Below are positions 45,856-56,690 of a DNA stretch of 64,000 nt, in pieces (position 1 is the stretch's first letter; each line of letters begins with the position of its first letter). Under the pieces are notes generated by a model. The model made no database searches, was not told where the DNA came from, and saw only the letters and a list, made by a program, of their open reading frames with translations. The position numbers and the translations under genes are program-made. This stretch comes from Vibrio pomeroyi (GTDB lineage: Bacteria > Pseudomonadota > Gammaproteobacteria > Enterobacterales > Vibrionaceae): positions 62,001 to 126,000 of the forward strand of contig NZ_AP025506.1 of assembly GCF_024347595.1 (NCBI RefSeq), given 5' to 3'.

Positions 45856-47481
45856 TTAGTCCAGTTGAGGACCAGCGGCAACCAGTGACTTACCTTCAGC
45901 GTTGTCTGTGTACTTGTCAAAGTTGTTGATGAAGCGCTCTGCTAGATCTTTCGCTTTGCTTTCCCATTGTAGTGGGTCAGTGTACGTGTCGCGTGGGTCA
46001 AGAATCGCTGGGTCAACGTCGTGTAGCGCTAGAGGCACTTCTAGGTTGAACATAGGGATAACCTTAGTATCAGCCTTGTCGATAGAGCCATCTAGGATTG
46101 CGTCGATGATGCCACGCGTATCTTGGATAGAGATACGTTTGCCAGTACCGTTCCAACCTGTGTTCACTAGGTAAGCTTCAGCGCCAGCTGCTTCCATGCG
46201 CTTCACAAGCACTTCAGCGTACTGAGTTGGGTGAAGAGTAAGGAACGCCGCACCAAATGCCGCAGAGAACGTTGGCGTTGGTTCAGTAATACCACGCTCT
46301 GTACCTGCTAGCTTCGCTGTGAAGCCAGATAAGAAGTGGTACTTCGTTTGCTCTGGAGTCAACTTAGAAACTGGTGGTAGCACACCAAATGCATCAGCAG
46401 TCAGGAAGATAACCTTTTGAGCGTGGCCTGCTTTTGATACTGGCTTAACGATGTTGTCGATGTGGTGAATCGGGTAAGAAACACGAGTGTTTTCTGTTTT
46501 AGAACCGTCATCAAAATCGATAGAGCCATCGCCACGAACCGTTACGTTTTCTAGTAGTGCATCACGGCGGATAGCATTGTAGATTTCTGGTTCTGCTTCT
46601 TTAGATAGACGAATGGTCTTCGCGTAACAGCCACCTTCAAAGTTGAAGATACCGTCGTCGTCCCAACCGTGCTCATCATCACCGATTAGCTCACGCTTAG
46701 GATCGGTAGATAGCGTTGTTTTACCTGTACCAGATAGGCCGAAGAAGATTGCTACATCGCCTTTCTCGCCTACGTTTGCACTACAGTGCATTGAAGCGAT
46801 GCCTTGTAGAGGCAGTAGGTAGTTCATCATTGCGAACATGCCTTTCTTCATCTCACCGCCGTACCAAGTACCACCGATGATTTGAACGCGCTCTGTTAGG
46901 TTGAAAGCAACGAAGTTTTCAGAGTTCAGACCCTGTTTTTCCCAGTTAGGGTTGGTTGTTTTAGCACCATTCATTACCACAAAATCAGGTTCGAACGTTG
47001 CTAGTTCTTCGTCAGTTGGACGAATGAACATGTTCTTAACGAAGTGCGCTTGCCACGCTACTTCAGTGATAATACGCACGCTTAAGCGCGTATCTGGGTT
47101 AGCACCACAATAACCGTCAATGACAAACAGGCGCTTGCCAGATAGCTGAGTTGTCACAAGCTCTTTCAGCTCATTCCATACTTCAGTTGTAATCGGTTTG
47201 TTGTCATTTTTGCCTTGATCTGACCACCACATGGTATCGCGGGTCGTGTCATCTTTAACAATGTACTTATCTTTTGGTGAGCGGCCAGTAAAGATACCAG
47301 TGTCAACCGCAACAGAGCCTAGTTCCGTTACTACGCCTTTTTCGTAGCCTTCCAAACCTGGCAGTGTTTCTTCAACGAATAACTGCTCGTAGCTAGGATT
47401 ACGAAGAACTTCAGTAACGCCAGTCAGTCCGTGCTTAGTTAGATCAATTTGTGCAGCCTTAGTATGTTCCATAACGGTCAT
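45856..47481 (-). CDS. pckA: Phosphoenolpyruvate carboxykinase (ATP)
   Basis: Gluconeogenic enzyme converting oxaloacetate and ATP to PEP and CO2 (541 aa). Signature motifs: [12 protein letters not shown] (oxaloacetate binding), [22 protein letters not shown]-loop [12 protein letters not shown] (about 250), [22 protein letters not shown] and the [14 protein letters not shown] region. AAGGAG lies 6 nt before the ATG at 47481. The 270-bp region upstream holds ACGAGAC (47552) and GTCTCGT (47619) as distant arms, without obvious meaning. Confidence 0.97.
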   Translation of the reverse strand: MTVMEHTKAAQIDLTKHGLTGVTEVLRNPSYEQLFVEETLPGLEGYEKGVVTELGSVAVDTGIFTGRSPKDKYIVKDDTTRDTMWWSDQGKNDNKPITTEVWNELKELVTTQLSGKRLFVIDGYCGANPDTRLSVRIITEVAWQAHFVKNMFIRPTDEELATFEPDFVVMNGAKTTNPNWEKQGLNSENFVAFNLTERVQIIGGTWYGGEMKKGMFAMMNYLLPLQGIASMHCSANVGEKGDVAIFFGLSGTGKTTLSTDPKRELIGDDEHGWDDDGIFNFEGGCYAKTIRLSKEAEPEIYNAIRRDALLENVTVRGDGSIDFDDGSKTENTRVSYPIHHIDNIVKPVSKAGHAQKVIFLTADAFGVLPPVSKLTPEQTKYHFLSGFTAKLAGTERGITEPTPTFSAAFGAAFLTLHPTQYAEVLVKRMEAAGAEAYLVNTGWNGTGKRISIQDTRGIIDAILDGSIDKADTKVIPMFNLEVPLALHDVDPAILDPRDTYTDPLQWESKAKDLAERFINNFDKYTDNAEGKSLVAAGPQLD

Positions 47482-47818
47482 AGGTGCTCCTTGTAGGATA
47501 TTTTGTAGGGATTTTGTATTAATTTTTTATTGTTATCTGCTCACCATGCTAGCAACGAGACTCGGGGGAAACAGGGATACAGCTCAAAAAATATCCATAT
47601 TAACCTTGGGGTTTTAAGCGTCTCGTCACATATTGGCCCAACTAGTCTATCCTGTACGCAAACCTTTGCGCTAGGGGCGAGAACATTATTAATTGATTAA
47701 AATTAAGCGGTGATTTTATTACGAAATGTTAAGGAGTTTGCGCTATTTTGATCACAAAAAAGGCCAGCTGAGTGCTGACCTTTTTGGGGTAAATTACGTG
47801 TTTTTGGTACGCCGTAAA
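47482..47818. other. Gap between pckA and hslO: pckA upstream region and hslO terminator
   Basis: No gene seen. It carries the pckA promoter region (no confident hexamers or CRP site identified) and, close to hslO, the terminator AAAAAAGGCCAGC-TGAG-TGCTGACCTTTTT at 47755-47786. Confidence 0.6.
47755..47786 (-). terminator. Intrinsic terminator of the hslR-hslO operon
   Basis: AAAGG-CAGC and GCTG-CCTTT arms with one C/A bulge, flanked by A and T runs, so it works in both directions. Confidence 0.75.
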
Positions 47819-48697
47819 TTAATGAACCGTATTGCTGCCTTTATCTGCTGCTTCTGCGTACAAAGCATCAACATCGTTCTTGTCGAACGAGTAGTTTGTG
47901 CCACAGTAATCACAGTGCAGAGCAACGCTACCTTCAGTGCTTAGGATGTCGTAGATCTCTTCTTGAGCAACGGTAATGATAGCCGCCGCGCTGCGATCAC
48001 GAGAACAACCACAGAAGAACTCAACAGGTTGCGGTGTGAACAGCTGTACTTTCTCTTGGTTGTACAAACGGTAAAGCAGTTCGTTCGCTTCTAGAGTGAA
48101 TAGCTCTTCGTTTTTCACTGTGTCTGTTAGCTGCTCTAGGTGCTCGAAGTCGTCTGGTGTTCCAGTGCCGTCAGGCATAACTTGCAGCAACATACCTGCA
48201 GCATGCGCTTTGCCTTCGTGCTCACCAGTACGTAGCCATAGACGAGTCTTAAGCTGCTCTGAGTTAGCGAAGTAACCTTCAAGTACTTCAGCTAGCGTGT
48301 CGCCTTCAAGACCAACGATACCTTGGTAACGCTCACCTTTCTTAGGATCGATAGTGATCACTAGGTGGCCTTTACCCATAAGGTCGTGCAGACCAGCGTC
48401 GTCAGCGATATCGCCTTCAAAGCGAGCAACACCACGGATCTTCTGATCGTGATCGCCATTAATAACTGCTAGAGATACTGGGCCGTCACCTTGCAATTGC
48501 ATAGTGATCGAACCTTCAAACTTTAGGGTCGCAGTTAGTAGCGTTGTTGAAACCAATAGCTCACCCAGTAGTTTTTGCACGGGTGCTGGGTATTCCTTGC
48601 TAGAAATAATTTGTTGGTACGCTTCATCCATTTGTACCAATTCACCACGTACTGATAGGTCTTCAAATAGGTAGCGATTTAAAACATTGTTTGCCAT
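47819..48697 (-). CDS. hslO: Hsp33 redox-regulated chaperone
   Basis: Holdase chaperone activated by oxidation (292 aa). The zinc-binding redox switch is intact: CGC (about 232-234) and CDYC (about 264-267), the CxC...CxxC arrangement of Hsp33. Other landmarks: [35 protein letters not shown] and FFCGCSRDR. It follows hslR by 18 bp in the same operon, as in E. coli. Confidence 0.97.
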   Translation of the reverse strand: MANNVLNRYLFEDLSVRGELVQMDEAYQQIISSKEYPAPVQKLLGELLVSTTLLTATLKFEGSITMQLQGDGPVSLAVINGDHDQKIRGVARFEGDIADDAGLHDLMGKGHLVITIDPKKGERYQGIVGLEGDTLAEVLEGYFANSEQLKTRLWLRTGEHEGKAHAAGMLLQVMPDGTGTPDDFEHLEQLTDTVKNEELFTLEANELLYRLYNQEKVQLFTPQPVEFFCGCSRDRSAAAIITVAQEEIYDILSTEGSVALHCDYCGTNYSFDKNDVDALYAEAADKGSNTVH

Positions 48698-48715
48698 TTG
48701 GCTATTCCTTCTAGC

Positions 48716-49102
48716 TTATTGATGCTTGAACTTGATGATGTCACGACGTTGCTTCTTATCAGGGCGACGCTCTGGAGCTGGGTTATGAGCATTCAGTTTG
48801 CGCTGTTTGGCAAACTCTTCTCTCTTTGCCAAGCTCTCGGTGGTTTCTTCATAGAGGGTTTGAGCGATCGGAGCTCCACCGCGATGGGCAGAGATTTTCT
48901 CGATAGTCACCGTCTTTTCTTCATTACCTTGACGCAGTGTAATCACTGCCCCAAGTTCGACAATTTTACTTGGCTTGCTGCGCTGACCATTATAGTGGAC
49001 TTTGCCACCATCGACCATGTTGCGAGCAATCGACCGGGTTTTGTAAAAGCGTGCTGCCCACAACCATTTATCGAGTCTGACAGCTTCATTAGCAGTTTTC
49101 AT
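48716..49102 (-). CDS. hslR: Hsp15, ribosome-associated heat-shock protein
   Basis: RNA-binding protein that recycles stalled 50S subunits carrying peptidyl-tRNA (128 aa). The S4 RNA-binding domain is at the N-terminus (VRLDKWLWAARFYKTRSIARNMV, GGKVHYNGQRSKPSKIVELG), and the C-terminus is basic (ERRPDKKQRRDIIKFKHQ). First gene of hslR-hslO. It is divergent from the type II secretion operon. Confidence 0.95.
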   Translation of the reverse strand: MKTANEAVRLDKWLWAARFYKTRSIARNMVDGGKVHYNGQRSKPSKIVELGAVITLRQGNEEKTVTIEKISAHRGGAPIAQTLYEETTESLAKREEFAKQRKLNAHNPAPERRPDKKQRRDIIKFKHQ

Positions 49103-49325
49103 ATAGGGCTGTGCCTTATTAAGTGAGAAATGAATGCGGTTTAACTGTAATGAACAGTGCGCAACATGTTTTTGATGATGCTTATCACATTAAGTAGAAG
49201 CTTTAAGTGGAGGCGGTTGGCATTTTTTTCAAGTCATATTACAAAATAGCCATGTTATGCCGATTTATCGATTTGCTATGATATAGTTCAGGATCTTATG
49301 CTTAAATAAGCTCGGTATCGAACGA

Positions 49326-49394
49326 ATGAATAAAAAAGCTGAAAGTTTAATGATTTGCAGCGTTTGTCGTCATGAAAAGGGGCAAGGAAAGTGA
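49326..49394 (+). CDS. Possible 22-codon leader ORF before gspC
   Basis: Reads MNKKAESLMICSVCRHEKGQ-GK and stops at TGA overlapping the gspC GTG by four bases. A CxxC pair is visible. It lacks a good ribosome binding site, so it is weakly supported. A TATGAT hexamer at 49277-49282 could be the operon's -10. Confidence 0.25.
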   Translation: MNKKAESLMICSVCRHEKGQGK

Positions 49395-50314
49395 ACTTTT
49401 TAGAGCTCAAAAATAGCGTAGGAAATTCTCCTGTGTTGAGCCGCTTATTAGAGAATGGATTTGTACTTCAGCAGAAACTGAGCCTAGCTACGTGTTGTGT
49501 GTTGATTGCAGCTTCTGCATGGATTTTAGGACAGCTTGCATGGTTTATCGAACCTGCCGAGCAAACAGTCGTGCCTTGGAAAGCAACCGCTTCATCGTCT
49601 TCTGCACCTCAATCGACCCTTGATATCTCATCTTTGCAGAAGAGTAACCTTTTTGGTGCCTATAACCCAACTACGGCTCCAGTGGTTGAGCAACAAGTGA
49701 TCCAAGATGCACCAAAGACGCGATTGAACCTAGTATTGGTGGGTGCGGTTGCCAGTTCGAATCCCAAATTAAGTTTAGCTGTGATTGCTAATCGCGGCAC
49801 GCAAGCAACCTACGGAATTAACGAAGAGATAGAAGGCACTAGAGCCAAGCTCAAAGCCGTGTTAGTGGATCGCGTGATCATTGATAACTCAGGTCGTGAT
49901 GAAACCTTGATGCTTGAAGGTATTGAGTACAAGCGTTTGGCGGTATCAGCCCCTGCGCCACCTCGCGCTTCTTCATCTGTTCGTGGTAATAACCCCGCTT
50001 CTGCAGAAGAGAAGTTGGATGAAATTAAAGCGAAGATAATGAAAGATCCGCAACAAATCTTCCAATATGTTCGCTTGTCTCAGGTGAAGCGCGACGATAG
50101 TGTTATTGGTTATCGTGTGAGCCCTGGCAAAGATTCAGAACTTTTTAACTCTGTTGGGCTCCAAAACGGAGATATTGCCACTCAGTTAAATGGGCAAGAC
50201 CTGACAGACCCCGCCGCTATGGGCAACATATTCCGTTCCATCTCAGAGCTAACAGAGCTAAACCTCGTCGTTGAGCGAGGTGGGCAACAACATGAAGTGT
50301 TTATTGAATTTTAA
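49391..50314 (+). CDS. gspC: Type II secretion protein GspC (EpsC)
   Basis: Inner-membrane subunit (307 aa) that links the inner-membrane platform to the secretin. One membrane helix (about 35-57, LATCCVLIAASAWILGQLAWF), a periplasmic HR domain (about 95-175, LNLVLVGAVASSNPKLSLAVI) that contacts GspD, and a C-terminal PDZ domain (about 215-305, YRVSPGKDSELFNSVGLQNGDI). GTG start after AAGGA. First gene of the gspC-N operon, which continues without terminators to 60929. Confidence 0.95.
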   Translation: MNFLELKNSVGNSPVLSRLLENGFVLQQKLSLATCCVLIAASAWILGQLAWFIEPAEQTVVPWKATASSSSAPQSTLDISSLQKSNLFGAYNPTTAPVVEQQVIQDAPKTRLNLVLVGAVASSNPKLSLAVIANRGTQATYGINEEIEGTRAKLKAVLVDRVIIDNSGRDETLMLEGIEYKRLAVSAPAPPRASSSVRGNNPASAEEKLDEIKAKIMKDPQQIFQYVRLSQVKRDDSVIGYRVSPGKDSELFNSVGLQNGDIATQLNGQDLTDPAAMGNIFRSISELTELNLVVERGGQQHEVFIEF

Positions 50315-50355
50315 AACTTTGCGTCTAACGAAGGACGAAAGTGTAGGAGAAGTAC

Positions 50356-52380
50356 GTGAAGCATTGGTTTAAGAAAAGTGCATGGTTACTGGCAGGAAGC
50401 TTAATCTGCACACCCGCAGCCATCGCTAGTGATTTTAGTGCCAGCTTTAAGGGCACTGATATTCAAGAGTTTATTAATATCGTTGGTCGTAACCTTGAGA
50501 AGACGATCATCGTTGACCCATCGGTGCGCGGGAAAATCGATGTACGTAGCTACGACGTCCTCAATGAAGAGCAATATTATAGTTTCTTCTTAAACGTTTT
50601 AGAGGTGTACGGCTACGCGGTCGTTGAAATGGACTCGGGTGTTCTGAAGATCATCAAAGCCAAAGACTCTAAAACATCGGCAATTCCAGTGGTTGGTGAC
50701 CGTGACTCAATCAACGGCGACAGCGTCGTGACACGTGTTGTGACGGTGCGTAATGTGTCGGTTCGTGAGCTTTCTCCTTTGCTTCGTCAATTGAACGACA
50801 ACGCAGGCGCGGGTAACGTTGTGCACTACGACCCTGCAAACATCATCCTAATTACAGGCCGAGCGGCGGTTGTAAATCGCCTCGCTGAAATCATCAAGCG
50901 TGTTGACCAAGCTGGTGACAAAGAAATTGAAGTTGTTGAGCTAAAGAATGCTTCAGCAGCCGAGATGGTACGCATTGTTGATGCCCTCAATAAAACCACA
51001 GACGCAAAGAATACGCCTGCCTTCCTTCAGCCTAAATTGGTTGCTGATGAGCGTACTAACGCAATCCTTATCTCAGGTGACCCTAAGGTTCGTAGTCGTT
51101 TAAGAAAGCTTATCGAGCAACTTGATGTCGAAATGGCAACGAAGGGCAATAACCAAGTTATCTACCTTAAGTATGCGAAAGCTGAAGATTTAGTGGATGT
51201 ATTGAAAGGTGTATCGGACAACCTGCAATCAGAGAAGCAGTCATCAACCAAAGGCAGCTCATCGCAACGCAACCAAGTGATGATCTCTGCGCACAGTGAT
51301 ACCAACTCATTGGTTATTACTGCACAGCCAGACATCATGAACGCGCTGCAAGATGTGATCGCTCAGCTGGATATTCGTCGTGCTCAAGTACTGATTGAAG
51401 CCTTAATTGTCGAGATGGCTGAAGGTGACGGCATTAACCTTGGTGTGCAATGGGGTAACCTTGATACTGGTGCTGTGATTCAGTACGGCAACACCGGTGC
51501 ATCGATCGGTGGTGTCATGGTTGGTCTGGAAGAGGCCAAAGACACTGAAACGACCACTGCAGTCTACGACTCTGATGGTAACTTCCAACGTAATGAGACG
51601 ACTACTGAAAAGGGTGACTATTCAACACTAGCGTCAGCACTTTCTGGTGTTAATGGCGCGGCTATGAGTGTGGTGATGGGTGACTGGACTGCACTGATCA
51701 GTGCGGTAGCGACCGATTCCAATTCAAACATCCTATCTTCTCCAAGTATTACGGTAATGGATAACGGCGAAGCGTCATTCATTGTTGGTGAAGAGGTTCC
51801 GGTTTTAACGGGTTCAACTGCAGGCTCAAGTAACGACAATCCATTCCAAACCGTTGAACGTAAAGAAGTGGGCATCAAGCTGAAGGTTGTTCCACAAATC
51901 AACGAAGGCGACTCTGTTCAGCTGAATATTGAACAAGAAGTATCAAACGTTTTGGGCGCGAACGGCGCAGTTGATGTGCGTTTTGCTAAGCGTCAATTGA
52001 ATACGTCTGTGATTGTTCAAGATGGTCAAATGTTGGTACTTGGTGGCTTGATTGACGAGCGTGCATTAGAGAGTGAATCTAAGGTGCCATTCTTGGGTGA
52101 TATCCCAGTGCTTGGGCACCTGTTTAAATCAACCAGTACTCAGGTTGAGAAAAAGAACCTAATGGTATTCATTAAGCCAACCATCATTCGTGATGGCATG
52201 ACGGCAGATGGTATCACTCAGCGTAAATACAACTTCATCCGAGCAGAGCAGTTGTACAAGGCAGAGCAAGGTTTGAAATTGCTTGATGACGATAACATCC
52301 CAGTATTGCCTAAATTTGGTGCTGATATGAATCACCCGGCTGAAATTCAAGCCTTCATCGATCAAATGGAAACAGAATAA
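50356..52380 (+). CDS. gspD: Type II secretin GspD (EpsD)
   Basis: Outer-membrane channel (674 aa). A signal peptide ([15 protein letters not shown]) is followed by N0-N3 periplasmic domains (about 25-340: [42 protein letters not shown]) and the secretin core (about 345-605, with [38 protein letters not shown] and [30 protein letters not shown]). A C-terminal S-domain-like tail follows. GTG start with TAGGAGAAG. Its stop overlaps gspE by one base. Confidence 0.97.
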   Translation: MKHWFKKSAWLLAGSLICTPAAIASDFSASFKGTDIQEFINIVGRNLEKTIIVDPSVRGKIDVRSYDVLNEEQYYSFFLNVLEVYGYAVVEMDSGVLKIIKAKDSKTSAIPVVGDRDSINGDSVVTRVVTVRNVSVRELSPLLRQLNDNAGAGNVVHYDPANIILITGRAAVVNRLAEIIKRVDQAGDKEIEVVELKNASAAEMVRIVDALNKTTDAKNTPAFLQPKLVADERTNAILISGDPKVRSRLRKLIEQLDVEMATKGNNQVIYLKYAKAEDLVDVLKGVSDNLQSEKQSSTKGSSSQRNQVMISAHSDTNSLVITAQPDIMNALQDVIAQLDIRRAQVLIEALIVEMAEGDGINLGVQWGNLDTGAVIQYGNTGASIGGVMVGLEEAKDTETTTAVYDSDGNFQRNETTTEKGDYSTLASALSGVNGAAMSVVMGDWTALISAVATDSNSNILSSPSITVMDNGEASFIVGEEVPVLTGSTAGSSNDNPFQTVERKEVGIKLKVVPQINEGDSVQLNIEQEVSNVLGANGAVDVRFAKRQLNTSVIVQDGQMLVLGGLIDERALESESKVPFLGDIPVLGHLFKSTSTQVEKKNLMVFIKPTIIRDGMTADGITQRKYNFIRAEQLYKAEQGLKLLDDDNIPVLPKFGADMNHPAEIQAFIDQMETE

Positions 52381-53882
52381 TGGCTGAATTGGTAGGGGCG
52401 GCACGTACTTATCAGCGCTTGCCGTTTAGCTTTGCGAACCGCTACAAGATGGTGTTGGAATATCAACACCCAGAGCGTGCTCCGGTACTTTATTATGTGG
52501 AACCTCTGAAATCGGCGGCGATCATTGAAGTAAGCCGTGTGGTGAAAAACGGCTTCACGCCACAAGCGATCAGCGCAGACGAATTTGATAAAAAACTGAC
52601 CGATGCGTATCAGCGTGACTCGTCGGAAGCACGTCAGCTAATGGAAGACATTGGTGCCGACAATGATGACTTCTTCTCGCTAGCTGAAGAGCTGCCACAA
52701 GATGAAGACTTGCTTGAGTCAGAAGACGATGCGCCAATCATTAAGTTAATCAATGCGATGCTGGGTGAGGCGATCAAAGAAGGCGCTTCAGATATCCATA
52801 TCGAAACCTTTGAGAAGTCACTGTCTATTCGTTTCCGTATTGATGGTGTGTTACGTGATGTTCTTGCTCCGAGCCGTAAACTGGCCCCGCTATTGGTATC
52901 TCGTGTGAAGGTTATGGCTAAGCTAGATATTGCCGAAAAACGCGTGCCACAAGATGGTCGTATTTCTCTGCGTATTGGTGGCCGAGCGGTCGATGTTCGT
53001 GTGTCTACGATGCCTTCATCACACGGTGAACGTGTGGTAATGCGTCTACTAGACAAAAATGCGACTCGCCTAGACTTGCACAGTTTGGGTATGACGGCAG
53101 AGAACCACGAGAACTTCCGTAAACTGATTCAGCGTCCGCATGGCATTATCTTGGTAACGGGTCCTACAGGTTCGGGTAAATCCACGACCTTGTACGCCGG
53201 CCTGCAAGAACTCAACAGTAACGAACGCAACATCCTTACCGTTGAAGACCCAATTGAATTCGATATTGATGGTATTGGTCAAACGCAAGTGAACCCTAAG
53301 GTTGATATGACCTTTGCTCGTGGTTTGCGTGCGATTCTTCGTCAAGATCCCGATGTGGTTATGATTGGTGAGATCCGTGATTTAGAAACCGCTGAGATTG
53401 CCGTTCAAGCCTCTTTGACGGGTCACTTAGTAATGTCGACCCTCCATACCAATACCGCGGTAGGTGCCATCACGCGTCTGCGTGATATGGGCATCGAACC
53501 CTTCCTTATCTCTTCTTCACTGCTTGGTGTTCTGGCTCAGCGCTTGGTTCGTACCTTGTGTAACGACTGTAAAGAACCTTACGAAGCAGACAAAGAGCAG
53601 AAGAAGCTGTTTGGACTGAAGAAGAAAGACAGCCTGACGCTTTACCATGCCAAAGGGTGTGAGCACTGTAGCCACAAAGGTTACCGAGGCCGTACCGGTA
53701 TTCATGAGCTTCTGATGGTTGATGAGTCGGTTCAAGAGCTGATTCACAGCGAGGCGGGCGAACAAGCGATCGAGAAAGCAATTCGTGGCACAACCCCAAG
53801 TATTCGAGAGGATGGCTTGAGCAAAGTTCTGAAAGGGGTAACGTCCCTAGAGGAAGTGATGCGCGTGACCAAGGAAGTCTAG
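52380..53882 (+). CDS. gspE: Type II secretion ATPase GspE (EpsE)
   Basis: Cytoplasmic hexameric ATPase that powers pseudopilus assembly (500 aa). N1/N2 domains (about 1-190) bind GspL. Walker [16 protein letters not shown] (about 262), Asp box [10 protein letters not shown], Walker [17 protein letters not shown] and His box [12 protein letters not shown] are all present. The tetracysteine zinc motif is intact (CNDC about 396, CEHC about 426). Confidence 0.97.
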   Translation: MAELVGAARTYQRLPFSFANRYKMVLEYQHPERAPVLYYVEPLKSAAIIEVSRVVKNGFTPQAISADEFDKKLTDAYQRDSSEARQLMEDIGADNDDFFSLAEELPQDEDLLESEDDAPIIKLINAMLGEAIKEGASDIHIETFEKSLSIRFRIDGVLRDVLAPSRKLAPLLVSRVKVMAKLDIAEKRVPQDGRISLRIGGRAVDVRVSTMPSSHGERVVMRLLDKNATRLDLHSLGMTAENHENFRKLIQRPHGIILVTGPTGSGKSTTLYAGLQELNSNERNILTVEDPIEFDIDGIGQTQVNPKVDMTFARGLRAILRQDPDVVMIGEIRDLETAEIAVQASLTGHLVMSTLHTNTAVGAITRLRDMGIEPFLISSSLLGVLAQRLVRTLCNDCKEPYEADKEQKKLFGLKKKDSLTLYHAKGCEHCSHKGYRGRTGIHELLMVDESVQELIHSEAGEQAIEKAIRGTTPSIREDGLSKVLKGVTSLEEVMRVTKEV

Positions 53883-53883
53883 T

Positions 53884-55104
53884 ATGGCGGCATTTGAATA
53901 CAAAGCGCTGGATGCTAAAGGTAAAAGCAAAAAGGGCTCGATTGAGGCGGATAACGCTCGTCAGGCTCGCCAGCGTTTAAAAGAGCAGGGCTTGATGCCG
54001 GTCGAGATGACCGAAGCCAAAGCGAAAACAGCGAAAGGCTCAACGCCATCAACCAGCTTTAAGCGTGGCATCAGCACGCCTGATCTTGCCTTGATTACTC
54101 GTCAAATATCAACGCTTGTCCAATCGGGTATGCCTTTAGAAGAGTGCTTGAAGGCAGTCGCTGAGCAATCTGAAAAGCCACGTATTCGAACTATGCTATT
54201 AGCGGTTCGCTCTAAGGTTACCGAAGGCTACTCGTTAGCAGACAGCCTGTCTGATTATCCACACATCTTCGATGAACTGTTTAGAGCTATGGTGGCGGCA
54301 GGTGAGAAGTCGGGGCACTTGGATGCGGTATTGGAGCGATTGGCTGATTACGCGGAAAACCGCCAGAAGATGCGTTCTAAACTTCTGCAAGCGATGATCT
54401 ACCCGGTGGTGCTGGTGGTGTTTGCAGTAACGATTGTTTCCTTCTTGCTTGCGACAGTAGTACCTAAGATCGTAGAGCCGATCATCCAAATGGGCCAAGA
54501 GCTGCCTCAATCGACACAATTTTTATTAGCATCGAGTGAATTTATCCAGAATTGGGGCATCCAATTACTGTTGTTGATCATTGTTGTGATTGTTCTGGTT
54601 AAGACCGCGCTGAAAAAGCCGGGTGTTCGCATGAGTTGGGATCGCAAATTATTGAGTATTCCGCTTATCGGCAAGGTAGCAAAAGGGATCAATACCTCTC
54701 GCTTTGCACGCACACTCTCAATCTGTACCTCGAGTGCGATTCCTATCCTTGAAGGGATGAAGGTCGCGGTTGACGTGATGTCGAATCACCATGTGAAGCA
54801 ACAAGTATTACAAGCATCGGATAGCGTTAGAGAGGGGGCGAGCCTGCGTAAAGCCTTGGATCAAACCAAACTCTTCCCACCGATGATGCTGCATATGATT
54901 GCCAGTGGTGAGCAGAGTGGTCAATTGGAACAGATGCTGACAAGAGCGGCAGATAACCAAGACCAAAGCTTTGAGTCGACCGTGAATATCGCTCTAGGCA
55001 TATTTACCCCAGCCCTTATTGCTTTGATGGCTGGCTTGGTGCTGTTCATTGTGATGGCGACCCTAATGCCGATGCTTGAAATGAACAATTTAATGAGCGG
55101 TTAA
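53884..55104 (+). CDS. gspF: Type II secretion platform protein GspF (EpsF)
   Basis: Polytopic inner-membrane platform protein (406 aa). Two repeats of the T2SSF domain lie at about 70-195 and 270-395, with membrane helices near 170-195 (MIYPVVLVVFAVTIVSFLL), 222-240 and 377-400. The N-terminus MAAFEYKALDAKGKSKKGSIEAD is typical. It starts 1 nt after the gspE stop. Confidence 0.96.
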   Translation: MAAFEYKALDAKGKSKKGSIEADNARQARQRLKEQGLMPVEMTEAKAKTAKGSTPSTSFKRGISTPDLALITRQISTLVQSGMPLEECLKAVAEQSEKPRIRTMLLAVRSKVTEGYSLADSLSDYPHIFDELFRAMVAAGEKSGHLDAVLERLADYAENRQKMRSKLLQAMIYPVVLVVFAVTIVSFLLATVVPKIVEPIIQMGQELPQSTQFLLASSEFIQNWGIQLLLLIIVVIVLVKTALKKPGVRMSWDRKLLSIPLIGKVAKGINTSRFARTLSICTSSAIPILEGMKVAVDVMSNHHVKQQVLQASDSVREGASLRKALDQTKLFPPMMLHMIASGEQSGQLEQMLTRAADNQDQSFESTVNIALGIFTPALIALMAGLVLFIVMATLMPMLEMNNLMSG

Positions 55105-55192
55105 CGTATTGCTCATCAGACGTTAGTTTTTGGATTGTCGAGAAGAAGGACATCATTACTTTCGACTCGCGGTCTGTAATTTGGAGAAAATA

Positions 55193-55636
55193 ATGAAAAA
55201 TAAAATGAAGAAACAATCAGGCTTTACCCTATTAGAAGTGATGGTTGTTGTGGTTATCCTTGGCGTATTGGCGAGCTTTGTTGTACCTAACCTATTGGGT
55301 AACAAAGAGAAGGCTGACCAACAGAAAGCCATCACTGATATCGTGGCGCTAGAGAACGCGCTAGATATGTACAAACTGGATAACAGCGTTTACCCAACAA
55401 CGGATCAAGGTCTTGATGCATTGGTTTCTAAGCCAAGCAGCCCAGAGCCTCGTAACTACCGTGACGGTGGCTATATCAAGCGTCTGCCAAACGACCCTTG
55501 GGGTAACGAGTACCAATACCTAAGCCCTGGTGATAACGGCACTATCGATATCTTTACGCTTGGTGCTGATGGCCAAGAAGGTGGTGAAGGTATTGCTGCG
55601 GATATCGGCAATTGGAACATGCAAGACTTTCAATAA
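55193..55636 (+). CDS. gspG: Major pseudopilin GspG (EpsG)
   Basis: Main subunit of the secretion pseudopilus (147 aa). The prepilin cleavage site is KKQSG|FTLLEVMVVVVILG with Glu at mature position 5. The mature C-terminal part has the calcium-binding beta region (PWGNEYQYLSPGDNGTIDIF). The frame opens at 55130, but ATG 55193 has GGAG 6 nt upstream and a normal leader, so I use it. There is an 88-bp gap before and a 78-bp gap after. Confidence 0.97.
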   Translation: MKNKMKKQSGFTLLEVMVVVVILGVLASFVVPNLLGNKEKADQQKAITDIVALENALDMYKLDNSVYPTTDQGLDALVSKPSSPEPRNYRDGGYIKRLPNDPWGNEYQYLSPGDNGTIDIFTLGADGQEGGEGIAADIGNWNMQDFQ

Positions 55637-55714
55637 GCCTCGGCTCATTGCTTGATGCGTTATTGTTGTTTGATTCGTTATTGATAGTAGAACATAAACA
55701 GATGGAGTCTAAAG

Positions 55715-56308
55715 GTGAAAACTAAGCAAATACAGCCAGGTTTCACCTTGATTGAGATTCTTTTGGTATTGGTATTACTGTCAGTAACGGCGGTTGCTGT
55801 TATCGCGACCATTCCTACCAATAGTAAAGATGTTGCCAAAAAATACGCTCAAAGTTTTTATCAACGAGTTCAGCTACTCAATGAAGAAGCTATTTTAAGT
55901 GGCTTGGATTTTGGCGTTCGTGTTGATGAAAAGAAATCGACTTACGTTCTGATGACTTTGAAGTCTGATGGTTGGCAAGAAACTGAGTTCGAAAAGATCC
56001 CTTCTTCCACTGAATTACCAGAAGACCTCGCACTGACGCTGACACTCGGCGGTGGCGCTTGGGAATATGACGATCGCCTTTTTAATCCGGGAAGCTTATT
56101 TGATGAAGATATGTTTGCTGACCTTGAAGAGGAAAAGAAGCCGAAGCCACCGCAGATCTACATCTTGTCGAGTGCTGAAACAACACCTTTTACGCTCTCT
56201 TTCTACCCAAATACGGGTGACACAGTACAAGATGGTTGGCGTATTCGCGTGTTAGACAATGGTGTCATTCGATTACTTGAACCAGGAGAAGAAGATGAAG
56301 AGGAATAA
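55715..56308 (+). CDS. gspH: Minor pseudopilin GspH (EpsH)
   Basis: Minor pseudopilin (197 aa). Cleavage site QPG|FTLIEILLVLVLLSVT near the N-terminus. The globular domain carries a charged surface loop (FDEDMFADLEEEKKPKPPQ, about 128-147). GTG start. Its end overlaps gspI by 14 bp. Confidence 0.95.
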   Translation: MKTKQIQPGFTLIEILLVLVLLSVTAVAVIATIPTNSKDVAKKYAQSFYQRVQLLNEEAILSGLDFGVRVDEKKSTYVLMTLKSDGWQETEFEKIPSSTELPEDLALTLTLGGGAWEYDDRLFNPGSLFDEDMFADLEEEKKPKPPQIYILSSAETTPFTLSFYPNTGDTVQDGWRIRVLDNGVIRLLEPGEEDEEE

Positions 56309-56690
56309 TCGTTCTCCTGATCGCTCTCGTGGTATGACTCTTGGTTCTCGAGGAATGACTCTGCTTGAGGTGTTGGTTGCGCTTGCCATTTTCGCTACCG
56401 CAGCGATCAGTGTGATTCGAGCTGTAACTCAGCACATCAATACTCTGAGCTATTTAGAAGAAAAAACCTTCGCCGCTATGGTTGTTGATAATCAAATGGC
56501 CTTGGTGATGCTGCATCCTGAGAAGCTTAAAAAAGCACAGGGTACGCAAGAGCTAGCGGGAAGAGAGTGGTTCTGGAAGGTGACACCGATTGATACCAGC
56601 GATGATTTATTAAAGGCGTTTGATGTGAGTGCAGCAACCAGTAAGCAAGCGTCTCCAGTCGTTACGGTGCGAAGCTATGTGGTCAACTAA
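56295..56690 (+). CDS. gspI: Minor pseudopilin GspI (EpsI) with duplicated leader
   Basis: Minor pseudopilin (131 aa). The leader carries SRGMTL twice: SRGMTLG-SRGMTLLEVLVALAIF. The second copy gives the normal G|MTLLEV cleavage site with Glu5. ATG 56295 has GGAGAAG before it and is preferred over an earlier in-frame start. It overlaps gspH and gspJ by 14 bp each. Confidence 0.95.
   Translation: MKRNNRSPDRSRGMTLGSRGMTLLEVLVALAIFATAAISVIRAVTQHINTLSYLEEKTFAAMVVDNQMALVMLHPEKLKKAQGTQELAGREWFWKVTPIDTSDDLLKAFDVSAATSKQASPVVTVRSYVVN

Noticed and set aside
47552..47625. ACGAGAC/GTCTCGT inverted pair upstream of pckA
   Set aside because: Arms are 7 bases with a loop of about 60; such pairs are common by chance.
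48698..49126. 142-codon frame antisense to hslR
   Set aside because: hslR has an intact S4 domain, a matching neighbour (hslO) and the proper length.
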